Shown here one piece after another: positions 43,275-51,248 of a stretch of 64,000 bases of DNA (within the stretch, counting starts at the first letter, position 1; each line of letters begins with the position of its first letter). Source of the DNA: Cytophagaceae bacterium. Lineage in GTDB: Bacteria > Bacteroidota > Bacteroidia > Cytophagales > Spirosomataceae. The notes under the pieces were generated by a model. The model was given only the letters and a program-made list of their open reading frames with translations. It made no database searches and was not told where the DNA came from. Position numbers and translations under genes: made by a program. Location of the stretch: contig JAGOAA010000002.1 in NCBI GenBank assembly GCA_017984215.1, positions 68,646 to 132,645 on the forward strand. The letters run 5' to 3'.

Positions 43275-44468
43275 ATGAAGCCAATTGTTATTATTGGGGC
43301 CGGAATTGCTGGATTGCAAGCTGCCTCGCATTTACATCGCCAAAATGTTCCTTTTGTATTGTTGGAACAAGCCGACCGTGCAGGTGGTCGCGTTCAGTCT
43401 GATCAGGTGGATGGTTTTATACTGGATCATGGCTTTCAAGTTTTACAAACCAACTATCCCGCTGTACAACGCTCCTTTGATTTGTCGGCCTTGCATTTGC
43501 AAGCATTCGATTCGGGTTCAAAATTGTGGTTGGGTGGCCAATGGACCTCCTTTTTAAATCCACTTCGTGCGGGCTTAGGCATGCTGAAATTAGTCCCTCA
43601 TGTGATTTCATTCAGGGATTTGTTTTTACTGGCTCGGCTGTGGTTCAACTTGCAAGGGTCAACAAATGAACTTATTCAATCGGGCGAAAGCACTGCAGAT
43701 ATGTTGGGCAGATGGGGCTTTTCAGATACATTTCAAACCAAGTTTATTCGGCCATTTTTTCGGGGAATATTTTTAGACCAACATCTCCAACAGCCAGCGT
43801 CCTTGTTTTTCTTTTACATGCGGCAGTTTTTGGAGGGCCAAGCAGCATTGCCTGCCAAAGGAATGGGGGAGATGGCAAATCAGCTGTTGGAAAGTTTACC
43901 TGCCGACTCTATTCGTTTTGGGGCTGAGGTTGTTGACTTATCTGAGCGCCATGTGAAACTCAAAGGCGGTGAATCCTTGGAATTTGAGCGTTTAATTATT
44001 GCTTTGGATCCCTATTCGGCAGCTAAACTCCTTCATGTGGATTTACAGAATTCCGTTCATTTGGGTTCAAAGACTTTCTATTTTTCATCGCCGGTCCGTG
44101 AAGTAACAGATAAATTGTTGCACCTGATTCCAGGCGAATCAAAATTGTTACACTTTTGTTTTCTTTCGCATGTAGCGCCAAATTATGCACCGAAAGGTAA
44201 AGACTTAATTCAGGTGACAAGCTTAGACTTAAGTCTTGAGGCAGAGGAAGCACTGAGTTTGTTGGCCAGCTATGAGGATGTGAAAGGAATGAAGCTGTTG
44301 AAAGCTTTTATTATTCCAAGGTCCTTGGCGAAAGTAGGCTCATTTGAATCGCTCAAACATGCCGCGGATGCTCGTGGATTCATTCTAGCAGGGGATTATT
44401 GCGAAATGCCTTCCTTGCAAGGGGCTTTGGTGTCGGGTGAGAAAGCAGCTGTTCTTAGTCTTATTTAA
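43275..44468 (+). CDS. FAD-dependent amine-oxidase-family oxidoreductase
   Basis: The 397-residue product starts at the ATG at 43275, giving KPIVIIGAGIAGLQAASHL, a Rossmann FAD motif at the very N-terminus. EQADRAGGRVQSD and the final FILAGDYCEMPSLQGALVSG segment are the family's FAD-contact regions. It belongs to the amine oxidase/protoporphyrinogen oxidase/carotenoid desaturase-like group, without a signal peptide. Its substrate cannot be read from the sequence. Relatives act on amines, porphyrins, carotenoids or sterols. Confidence 0.87.
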   Translation: MKPIVIIGAGIAGLQAASHLHRQNVPFVLLEQADRAGGRVQSDQVDGFILDHGFQVLQTNYPAVQRSFDLSALHLQAFDSGSKLWLGGQWTSFLNPLRAGLGMLKLVPHVISFRDLFLLARLWFNLQGSTNELIQSGESTADMLGRWGFSDTFQTKFIRPFFRGIFLDQHLQQPASLFFFYMRQFLEGQAALPAKGMGEMANQLLESLPADSIRFGAEVVDLSERHVKLKGGESLEFERLIIALDPYSAAKLLHVDLQNSVHLGSKTFYFSSPVREVTDKLLHLIPGESKLLHFCFLSHVAPNYAPKGKDLIQVTSLDLSLEAEEALSLLASYEDVKGMKLLKAFIIPRSLAKVGSFESLKHAADARGFILAGDYCEMPSLQGALVSGEKAAVLSLI

Positions 44469-44503
44469 CTGATTTTCATCAGGGTTTTTTAGGGATAAAG
44501 CCG

Positions 44504-44511
44504 TATATTTG
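44504..44511 (+). promoter_or_regulatory. -7 promoter element for the haloperoxidase-haemoglobin operon
   Basis: TATATTTG matches TAnnTTTG and lies 18 bp before the ATG at 44530. It supports that start over in-frame codons further upstream. Confidence 0.55.
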
Positions 44512-44529
44512 TCCCGTAAATTGACCCTT

Positions 44530-45849
44530 ATGAAAAAAATATTCGTCCTGTTGGCGCTAGTAATTGTCGCTGCATCGTGTAAGAAATCAAATCCTGATTT
44601 CCAGAAAGAGGCATCAAATCCTCGTTTTTTAGAGCGCGCACAAAACATGTTGACGGAAAGTATTATTCACGATATTTTCGCTCCCCCTGTGTCTTCGCGT
44701 ATTTACATGTATTCGAGTGTGGCGGGTTACGAAGCTGCGATTTTAGGAGATCCTAAATTTAAATCTTTGGTGGGTCAATTAAACGGATTTGAGTCTGTGG
44801 CGAAACCTGAGCCAGGATTGGAATATTGTTTTCCTTTAGCATCTACGCGCGCGTTTTTATCGGTGGGCAAGAAATTGACGTTTGCACAGGAATTATACGT
44901 TGAATTTGATAAGCAAATCGAAGAAGATTTTCGCAAGACAGGTATGCCAGATGATGTATATGAGCGTTCGGTTGCATTAGGTGATTCTATTGCGGCTTCC
45001 GTGATGCGTTGGGCTGCCAAAGATAATTACAAGCAAACACGTGGTTTCCGATTCACGGTGACCAATTTACCAGGAACTTGGACGCCAACGCCTCCCGCAT
45101 ACATGGACGCCGTGGAACCTTATTGGAATAAAGTGCGCCCTGTGATGTTGGATTCTGCTAGTCAATTCCGTGCCCCAGCGCCATCTAAATTTGATTTGAC
45201 AAAAGGAAGTCCCTATTACAAAGAGGTGATGGATTCATACGAAACTGTGAAGAATTTGACGAATGACCAACGCGATATTGCGAATTTCTGGGATTGTAAT
45301 CCATTTAAAATGAACATCACGGGTCATGCAATGTTTGCAACAAAGAAAATGTCTCCGGGTGGTCACTGGTTGGGGATTGTTGCCCAAATCTCCCGCCAAT
45401 ACAAGAAAAGTTATGCAGAAACTGCGGAAGCCTTGGCTTTAACATCCATTGCCATTTTCGATGGATTTATCTCATGTTGGGATGAAAAATATCGTTCGAT
45501 TCGTATTCGTCCAGAAACGGTTATAAATGCATCGATTGATAAGACATGGATTCCTGTTTTGCAGACGCCTCCTTTCCCAGAATATACCTCAGGTCACAGT
45601 ACGATTTCACGTGCTGCGGCTGAAGTATTAACGAAGGTTTATGGGGACAATGTTGCCTTTAATGACTCGACGGAGGTGCCTTATGGTTTACCTCCTCGTA
45701 AGTTTACCTCGTTTATTCAGGCATCAGACGAAGCGTCTATTAGCCGTTTATACGGAGGTATTCATTTCCGCCCAGCCTTGGATGAAGGTGCTAAGCAAGG
45801 TTCGAAAGTTGGCCAATATTTATTGTCAACCGTCAAAACACGCAAATAA
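44530..45849 (+). CDS. Vanadium-dependent haloperoxidase-like/PAP2-superfamily lipoprotein
   Basis: The 439-residue product is a lipoprotein: signal peptide KKIFVLLALVIVAASC with the lipid-modified Cys at about 17. The PAP2/haloperoxidase pocket is present in the C-terminal half: KYRSIRIRPET (Lys and Arg), EYTSGHSTISRAAAE (SGHS with the acid-base His) and SRLYGGIHFRPALDEG (Arg and the His that would bind vanadate). These enzymes either oxidise halides with peroxide or are phosphatases. Proteins of this cell-surface type in Bacteroidota are mostly uncharacterised. The stop codon overlaps the start of the haemoglobin gene (TAATG). Confidence 0.88.
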   Translation: MKKIFVLLALVIVAASCKKSNPDFQKEASNPRFLERAQNMLTESIIHDIFAPPVSSRIYMYSSVAGYEAAILGDPKFKSLVGQLNGFESVAKPEPGLEYCFPLASTRAFLSVGKKLTFAQELYVEFDKQIEEDFRKTGMPDDVYERSVALGDSIAASVMRWAAKDNYKQTRGFRFTVTNLPGTWTPTPPAYMDAVEPYWNKVRPVMLDSASQFRAPAPSKFDLTKGSPYYKEVMDSYETVKNLTNDQRDIANFWDCNPFKMNITGHAMFATKKMSPGGHWLGIVAQISRQYKKSYAETAEALALTSIAIFDGFISCWDEKYRSIRIRPETVINASIDKTWIPVLQTPPFPEYTSGHSTISRAAAEVLTKVYGDNVAFNDSTEVPYGLPPRKFTSFIQASDEASISRLYGGIHFRPALDEGAKQGSKVGQYLLSTVKTRK

Positions 45850-46229
45850 TGCATGATATAGCCTCCCGAGATGATATCAAGGTTTTTGTAGACGCCTTTT
45901 ACGGGGGGATGAAATCGGATGATTTGGTGGGGCATATTTTCTTAGACGTGATGCAGGTGGATTGGTCCCATCATTTGCCCAAAATGTATGATTTTTGGGA
46001 AATGTTATTGTTGGACGGTTCCCATTATAAAGGTGCCCCGATGCGTCCTCACATGGAGGTAAACCAAAAAGAGCCCTTGACGATGGCGCATTTTGACCGT
46101 TGGTTCGAATTGTTTTCAGCCACTTTAGATGCAAATTTTGCAGGTCCCAAAACGGAGGAAGCAAAGACAAAAGCTTGGAATATCGCGCAGACTTGGGCTT
46201 ATAAGTTTAAGCTCATTAATGAGCAGTAG
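45849..46229 (+). CDS. Group III truncated haemoglobin
   Basis: The 126-residue cytosolic haem protein matches group III truncated haemoglobins: DDIKVFVDAFYGGMKSDDLVGHIF, then LPKMYDFWEMLLLDGSHYKGAPMRPH and the proximal His in MAHFDRWFELFSATLDANFAG. Such proteins bind O2, NO or peroxide. Its ATG shares one base with the stop codon of the haloperoxidase-like gene, so the two are translationally coupled. The TAG stop is part of the 7-bp repeat array that begins the following intergenic element. Confidence 0.93.
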   Translation: MHDIASRDDIKVFVDAFYGGMKSDDLVGHIFLDVMQVDWSHHLPKMYDFWEMLLLDGSHYKGAPMRPHMEVNQKEPLTMAHFDRWFELFSATLDANFAGPKTEEAKTKAWNIAQTWAYKFKLINEQ

Positions 46230-46464
46230 ATATTAGACGTTAGACTTGAATTCATTTGTAGAGACGCGATACTTCGCGTCTTTTTTGTTGGTTTGAAGAG
46301 ACGCGATACTTCCTTCGCGTCTGCTAGACATTAGACGTTGGACTTTGGACGCTGGTGCTATTTTAAAAAGACGCGAAGTATCGCGTCTCTACAAAATTCC
46401 CCCGCATCCAACGCCCACCGTCCACCGTCCACCGTCTAACGTCCAAAGTCTAATGTCTAATCTA
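46227..46464. repeat. Composite palindromic element with degenerate 7-bp arrays and GAGACGCG hairpins
   Basis: Outer parts are tandem degenerate heptads of the pattern NKTRGAC: ATTAGAC, GTTAGAC at 46227-46247 on the plus strand and about eight heptads (ATTAGAC, TTTGGAC, GGTGGAC and similar) at 46401-46464 on the minus strand. A third array lies at 46325-46355 (plus). Between them are three GAGACGCG hairpins at 46258-46286, 46297-46322 (with a short insertion) and 46369-46392 (inverted). The outer arrays form the TAG stops of both flanking genes. The only other DNA in this 232-bp gap is short connecting sequence. Confidence 0.8.
46262..46286 (+). terminator. Terminator of the haloperoxidase-haemoglobin operon (GAGACGCG hairpin)
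   Basis: AGACGCGA, loop TACT and TCGCGTCT (46262-46281) with a following run of T form a rho-independent terminator on the plus strand. The inverted copy at 46365-46388 does the same on the minus strand for the acyltransferase gene. Confidence 0.7.
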
Positions 46465-47550
46465 TAATTTCCAATAAATCTTCTTGCTATCCAGAAAGCT
46501 AGCAACCTTGATCACAATCGCCAAGGCCACAAAGGCATTAATGACTTGTGCCCAATCGGATGGAATTTGACTTAATTTCGCCGCGAAGCCCACAAAAACG
46601 TAGGTCATTTTGGTTAACCACTGCGGTACCAGCGTTTCGAAAAAGAGGTAAATAAAAATAGAGTTATTACCCATCGAATTTAGATAGGCGGGTAATTGGA
46701 AACGTGGTTTGTCATCATGAATCCAATTGGCATAGAATAAAGCCATCATAAGTGTTACCCAGCCCGCAGATGCCACGGTAAATGATAGCGTTGCTGTTCG
46801 CTTGATGATGGGCAAACCGGCTAAATCAAGGCCGTAGCCCACAATAATACCTAAAAAACCTAGGCCGATTAATGTTCTTAAGACAGTCCGAGGAGGTGAA
46901 GTACGATGAATCAATCGGCCTATTAATGCGCCCCAAATCGTATGTGCGGCTGTTGGGATGGCATTCATCGCTATCCAATGCCCCGAACTAAGCTTTCCCA
47001 TTAATAACATGTCGATGTAGGAACCGAAATTTTTATCTGGCGTATATGCCTGATCGAACCCGGGAATATCTGTAAATACGTACAAAGAATGCGATAGCAG
47101 CAATAAAAATAAAGAAGCGGCTAATTGCAGCGGAATGGAAAAACGTAATAATGCAAAGGTAATGAGGGTTGTAAAAGCGAGTTGGCACAATACATTCCAT
47201 AACTCAAACACCATCTCACCGCGGTGCACGCAAATTAAAATGATGCCGAAGAAAAGTAATAGGAATGTACGCTTCAGTACTTTGGGCCATAATTCCGCAT
47301 AGCTTGCCCCCTCATCGATGCGTTTATAGGTTGAAAAATAAAGGGCTGAGCCGGCAATCATCATAAAACCCGGTTGGAATAAATCTAGAAAATGTAAACC
47401 TTCCCAACTCGCGTGAAAGAATTGTTGGACCACAAAAGAATGGGGAAACAAATCTTGTAGTTTGCTGTAAACTCCAGCGCTTTCGGCGGCAAGCAATACG
47501 AGGATGAAACCTCTGAAATAGTCGATAGCGGGGAAGCGTTTTTTGATCAT
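46462..47550 (-). CDS. Membrane acyltransferase of the HGSNAT/DUF5009 type
   Basis: The 362-residue protein has about ten membrane helices. It begins with the conserved FPAIDYFRGFILVLL motif of heparan-alpha-glucosaminide N-acetyltransferase-like proteins, which move an acetyl group across the membrane onto a glycan amino group. The family His may be in VQQFFHASWEGLHFLDLFQPGFMMIAG-like helices 1-2. Bacterial members are little studied; acetylation of a periplasmic sugar is the likely role. The TAG stop codon is formed by the adjacent heptad repeat. Confidence 0.82.
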   Translation of the reverse strand: MIKKRFPAIDYFRGFILVLLAAESAGVYSKLQDLFPHSFVVQQFFHASWEGLHFLDLFQPGFMMIAGSALYFSTYKRIDEGASYAELWPKVLKRTFLLLFFGIILICVHRGEMVFELWNVLCQLAFTTLITFALLRFSIPLQLAASLFLLLLSHSLYVFTDIPGFDQAYTPDKNFGSYIDMLLMGKLSSGHWIAMNAIPTAAHTIWGALIGRLIHRTSPPRTVLRTLIGLGFLGIIVGYGLDLAGLPIIKRTATLSFTVASAGWVTLMMALFYANWIHDDKPRFQLPAYLNSMGNNSIFIYLFFETLVPQWLTKMTYVFVGFAAKLSQIPSDWAQVINAFVALAIVIKVASFLDSKKIYWKL

Positions 47551-47602
47551 GGGTTTAGCTTATGACGTTCAAAGGTAAACTATTTTTTTAAATTCAATTT
47601 TG

Positions 47603-47610
47603 TACTTTTG
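47603..47610 (+). promoter_or_regulatory. -7 promoter element for the sugar kinase-nucleotidyltransferase operon
   Basis: TACTTTTG matches TAnnTTTG and lies 17 bp before the kinase ATG. No clear -33 box is present. Confidence 0.5.
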
Positions 47611-47627
47611 TTTACGAACAAAAAATT

Positions 47628-48704
47628 ATGATTGTATCTACTCCGGGTCGGATTTGCTTGTTTGGTGAACATCAAGATTATTTGGGTTTACCGGTCATTG
47701 CGGCTGCGATATCAAAACGTATTCAATTAAAGGGTGCATTTCGCCCCGATCGAATCGTTCATTTTGATTTGCCCGACATTCAAAAGATAGAATCTTTTTC
47801 GCTGGAGTTTCCTTTAGTATACACCCAAGAGCGTGATTATTTTAAAAGTGTCTTGAATGTACTTTCGAGAAAAGGGCACGTTTTTGAAAAGGGATTGGAG
47901 ATTGAGGTACGCGGAAATATTCCCATTAATTCGGGTACATCCAGCTCTTCTGCTTTGCTTGTTTCGTGGGTGGAATTACTGAATGAAATGTTTCAGCTCG
48001 GTTATTCACAAAAAGAAGTAGGGGAGATTACCTACGAGGCTGAGGTATTGGAGTTTACCGAGCCAGGTGGGATGATGGACCAGTATTCGACCGCGGTGGG
48101 GAATGTGATTTATTTGGCGAGCCAACCGTCGATCTCGATTACGACATACCAACAAGCTTTAGGGACTTTCGTATTAGGGGATTCAGGCGAGCCAAAAGAT
48201 ACCTTGGGTATATTGTCCCGCGTTAAATTTGGTACGTTGGGCGGGATTCAAAAGATTAAAGCGATTGATCCTGGTTTTGATTTGGCAACAACTACGCAAG
48301 CGGTTTGTGAACAATACTGGAATCTATTGACTGAAGACGAATGGGTGTTGTTGACTGCAAATTTATCGGATCGCGATATTCTCCTAGCTGCGAAGAAAAT
48401 GTTTGAAGGGGAGGAGCCTTGGGATGATCATCGTTTGGGGGTCTTATTAACTGATCATCAGAAAAATCTGCGGGAATACAAGCAGATCTCCACGCCGAAA
48501 ATTGATCGCATGATTGATGCGGCATTAGGTGCGGGAGCCTTGGGTGCCAAAATTAATGGATCGGGTGGCGGCGGTTGTATGTTTGCTTATGCGCCCAACA
48601 ATCCAGAAGCCGTCGTTGCAGCAATTGAACAGGCCGGCGGAAAGGCCTACATCATCCGTGTGGATGTGGGAACTCAAGAAGAAAAAGCAAGTTTATTTTA
48701 TTAA
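47628..48704 (+). CDS. GHMP-family sugar kinase (galactokinase/uronokinase-like)
   Basis: The 358-residue kinase has all three GHMP motifs: PGRICLFGEHQDYLGLPVIA (5-24), PINSGTSSSSALLVS (about 102-116) and KINGSGGGGCMFAYAP (near 307-322). The EHQDY form of motif 1 is that of kinases phosphorylating the C1 hydroxyl of a sugar (galactokinase, glucuronokinase, arabinokinase), rather than mevalonate kinases. The nucleotidyltransferase gene starts 3 bp after its stop. A kinase making a sugar-1-phosphate next to a nucleotidyltransferase indicates salvage of a free sugar to a nucleotide sugar. The sugar is unknown. Confidence 0.85.
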   Translation: MIVSTPGRICLFGEHQDYLGLPVIAAAISKRIQLKGAFRPDRIVHFDLPDIQKIESFSLEFPLVYTQERDYFKSVLNVLSRKGHVFEKGLEIEVRGNIPINSGTSSSSALLVSWVELLNEMFQLGYSQKEVGEITYEAEVLEFTEPGGMMDQYSTAVGNVIYLASQPSISITTYQQALGTFVLGDSGEPKDTLGILSRVKFGTLGGIQKIKAIDPGFDLATTTQAVCEQYWNLLTEDEWVLLTANLSDRDILLAAKKMFEGEEPWDDHRLGVLLTDHQKNLREYKQISTPKIDRMIDAALGAGALGAKINGSGGGGCMFAYAPNNPEAVVAAIEQAGGKAYIIRVDVGTQEEKASLFY

Positions 48705-48707
48705 GAT

Positions 48708-49577
48708 ATGAAAAAGAGATTATTGATTTTAGCAGGCGGAATGGCCTCGCGTATGAAGAAAGCGATGTCAGATGGAGCGAGCGATTTAGATCCTAATTTG
48801 GTTGCACAGGCTAACTCGGTGACAAAGGGAATGATTCAGGTGGGGAAGAATGGGAAGACCTTGATTGACTACCAATTATACAATGCACATTTAGCGGGTA
48901 TCGAAGAAGTGATGTTGTTATTACATCCAACAGATACCGTTTCACAGGAGTATTGTGAAAGTCTGATGGCTAAAGATGCTTGTTGGGGTATGAAGATTGT
49001 TTTCGCGCGCCAACAAATCGCTGCGGATCGCGAAAAGCCTGCTGGTACGGCAGATGCGGTTTATCAGGCCTTGATGCAACATGCGGATTGGCAAACAGGA
49101 CGCGTAATCGTATGTAATTCGGACAATTTGTACAGCGTAAATGCCTTGAAAACGCTTTGGAATTCAGAAGAGCCCAATGCCTTGATTTCATATCACCGGG
49201 ATAGTTTGTTGTATCCAGCGGAGCGTATTTCGGCATTCGCCTTGATCCGTACGGATGAACAAGGGTATTTATTGGAGATTATTGAGAAACCAACGGCTGA
49301 GCAGGCGTCAGAATTGATGGCCAAGATTGGTCGTTTGGGCGTTAGTATGAACGTTTTTGTATTTGAAGCGTCGGCATTCTTGCCTTATTTGGCAAAGACG
49401 CCATTCCATGCGGTGCGTAATGAGAAAGAATTGCCAACATCCGTTGTGATGTTTGGTGAGGGAGAGGGCAGAGGTTTCTATGCGATACCTTTGGCAGAAA
49501 ACGTACCGGATTTGACTTCCAAAGAGGATATCATGGTCATGCAACAGTATTTAGAAGAGACCTACGGGGATTTTTAA
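48708..49577 (+). CDS. Sugar-1-phosphate nucleotidyltransferase-like protein
   Basis: The 289-residue protein has the NTP-transferase fold: KRLLILAGGMASRMKK at the N-terminus (the usual GxGxR loop is altered to GGMASRMKK), the sugar-binding motif KPAGTADAVYQAL, the metal Asp in VIVCNSDNLYS and EIIEKPTAEQ. Between the first two there is an unusual insert (SDGASDLDPNLVAQ). It should activate the sugar-1-phosphate made by the kinase to an NDP-sugar. Nucleotide and sugar specificity are not visible. Confidence 0.85.
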   Translation: MKKRLLILAGGMASRMKKAMSDGASDLDPNLVAQANSVTKGMIQVGKNGKTLIDYQLYNAHLAGIEEVMLLLHPTDTVSQEYCESLMAKDACWGMKIVFARQQIAADREKPAGTADAVYQALMQHADWQTGRVIVCNSDNLYSVNALKTLWNSEEPNALISYHRDSLLYPAERISAFALIRTDEQGYLLEIIEKPTAEQASELMAKIGRLGVSMNVFVFEASAFLPYLAKTPFHAVRNEKELPTSVVMFGEGEGRGFYAIPLAENVPDLTSKEDIMVMQQYLEETYGDF

Positions 49578-49586
49578 CATTTTCCC

Positions 49587-49692
49587 CTTTGGCAATCCTT
49601 TCAGGTTTGCCAAAGTTTGAGGCTCTTTTGCGCCCATTCCCCAGACTAAAGTCTGGGGTTATTAATTTTTAGCCCCAGGTTTTAACCTGGGG
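49587..49692. repeat. Cluster of three intergenic palindromes
   Basis: Three perfect 9-bp-arm inverted repeats lie in tandem: CTTTGGCAA/TTGCCAAAG (49587-49615, 11-nt loop), CCCCAGACT/AGTCTGGGG (49639-49658) and CCCCAGGTT/AACCTGGGG (49673-49692). The last is followed by a T-rich run and could terminate transcription on the plus strand. The latter two resemble each other and dispersed CCCCAG palindromes of Bacteroidota. They separate the nucleotidyltransferase from the permease gene. Confidence 0.7.
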
Positions 49693-49750
49693 TTTCTTTT
49701 TTTGTTATCTAGGAATTATTTGTACTTTGGTGCAAAACCTATTTAATAAG

Positions 49751-51064
49751 ATGTCCATTGCAATCGTAATCCTGTGTATCGGCCTTTTGGTCTTTCTCAT
49801 TACTTATTTAAAAGTAAATTCATTCATAGCCTTTTTATTGGTGAGTTTGTTGAGCGGCATACTATTAGGATTGCCCTTACCCGATTTGGCGAAATCCATA
49901 CAGAAAGGTTTAGGTGATACGCTAGGTTCTTTGGTTACCATTATCGTCTTAGGTGCCATGTTGGGGAAATTGGTCGCGGCGAGTGGGGCGGCCCAACAAA
50001 TTTCCAGTTCCCTGATTAAACTTTTCGGAGAGAAGCATATTAGTTGGGGCTTGATGGTTACCGGTTTCGTCATTGGAATTCCATTATTCTATAATGTAGG
50101 ATTCGTATTAATGATTCCATTGATATTTGCACTCGTTCAACGCTACAAATTAAATCCCTTGATGGCGGGAGTTCCGATGATGGCATCGTTGTCGGTGGCC
50201 CATGGATACCTTCCTCCGCATCCTTCCCCGGCGGCATTGGTTGCTCAATTTGGGGCCAACATGGGTTTGACCTTGACTTATGGGATACTTGTTTCTATTC
50301 CGGCCATTATTTTAGCCGGACCTATCTTTGCCAAAACTTTGGTTCATATACATCCGAAGGCTTCCAAGTCATTCAGTACACAGGAAATAGGGGAGGACGC
50401 TTTGCCAAGTAAGGCAGCTAGTTTTTTAACCGCTTTGCTTCCTGTATTCCTATTAGTATGTACTACAGCTTTTGATATCCAATTAGGAAAGGATTCGCCG
50501 GCTTCCCCCATCTTACATTTAATTGCAGATCCTGCGATGGTGATGTTGATTGCGATTTGCTTTGCAACCTATACATTAGGTGTTCGAATGGGCAAGTCCA
50601 TGGAATCCATCATGGGCGTCTATGCAGATGCGGTGAAGGACGTAGCGATGATTTTATTAATCATTGCTGGAGCTGGCACATTCAAGGAAGTTTTGTTGGC
50701 CTCCGGAGTGAGTAAAGAAATTGCGGGCTATTTGGGTACTTTGCCTATTCCACCTTTGGTCTTAGGCTGGTTAATGGCAGCCATCATACGCGTATGCATT
50801 GGATCAGCAACCATAGCAGGTTTAACTGCGGCAGGTATGATTCTGCCATTGGTTGTCGCGGGAGGCGTGAATCCTAATTTGATGGTCTTAAGTATAGGAG
50901 CGGGGAGTTTGATGTTTTCCCATGTGAATGATACGGGTTTTTGGATGTTTAAGGAGTATTTCAATTTATCCGTAAAGGAAACCATACGCTCTTGGTCTTT
51001 GATGGAAACGATCGTTTCCATTGTGGGGCTCCTAGGAGTTCTATTAATTAATGAAATAATTTAA
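49751..51064 (+). CDS. GntP-family gluconate/sugar-acid permease
   Basis: The 437-residue protein has about 12 membrane helices and matches GntP permeases: FIAFLLVSLLSGILLGLPL, LGDTLGSLVTIIVLGAMLGKL, GIPLFYNVGFVLMIPLIF, and RVCIGSATIAGLTAAG near the end with HVNDTGFWMFKEYF. GntP proteins import gluconate and related sugar acids with protons. I start at the ATG at 49751, eight codons inside a possible TTG start. It is 173 bp after the nucleotidyltransferase, across palindromes, so a separate transcript is possible. No gluconate kinase or Entner-Doudoroff gene is adjacent. Confidence 0.92.
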   Translation: MSIAIVILCIGLLVFLITYLKVNSFIAFLLVSLLSGILLGLPLPDLAKSIQKGLGDTLGSLVTIIVLGAMLGKLVAASGAAQQISSSLIKLFGEKHISWGLMVTGFVIGIPLFYNVGFVLMIPLIFALVQRYKLNPLMAGVPMMASLSVAHGYLPPHPSPAALVAQFGANMGLTLTYGILVSIPAIILAGPIFAKTLVHIHPKASKSFSTQEIGEDALPSKAASFLTALLPVFLLVCTTAFDIQLGKDSPASPILHLIADPAMVMLIAICFATYTLGVRMGKSMESIMGVYADAVKDVAMILLIIAGAGTFKEVLLASGVSKEIAGYLGTLPIPPLVLGWLMAAIIRVCIGSATIAGLTAAGMILPLVVAGGVNPNLMVLSIGAGSLMFSHVNDTGFWMFKEYFNLSVKETIRSWSLMETIVSIVGLLGVLLINEII

Positions 51065-51248
51065 TTTCTCGGCTTGCCAGATGGGTAAATATGAAAGAAA
51101 TGCAAATTTCTTTTTTAGGCATTCGCCGATTATACACTGATTTTTATCAGGATTGCATGTTTTTGCAAAATTTTCTTTGGCCTTTATCGGAAAATTCCTA
51201 ATTTGCCAAACTAAATGTTTTATTTTTTCATTAATTAAACTAATCAAC

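Noticed and set aside
46401..46464. Short regular repeats that could be taken for a CRISPR array
   Set aside because: Units are 7 bp, adjoining and degenerate, without spacers, and no cas genes are present.
49578..49750. Riboswitch or attenuator leader before the GntP gene
   Set aside because: The structures are separate short perfect palindromes typical of dispersed repeats, with no conserved aptamer-like core.
51199..51205. TAATTTG upstream of SusC locus 1 as a -7 promoter box
   Set aside because: It has only one base between TA and TTTG instead of two. Similar 7-mers occur before several genes here and cannot be told from chance.
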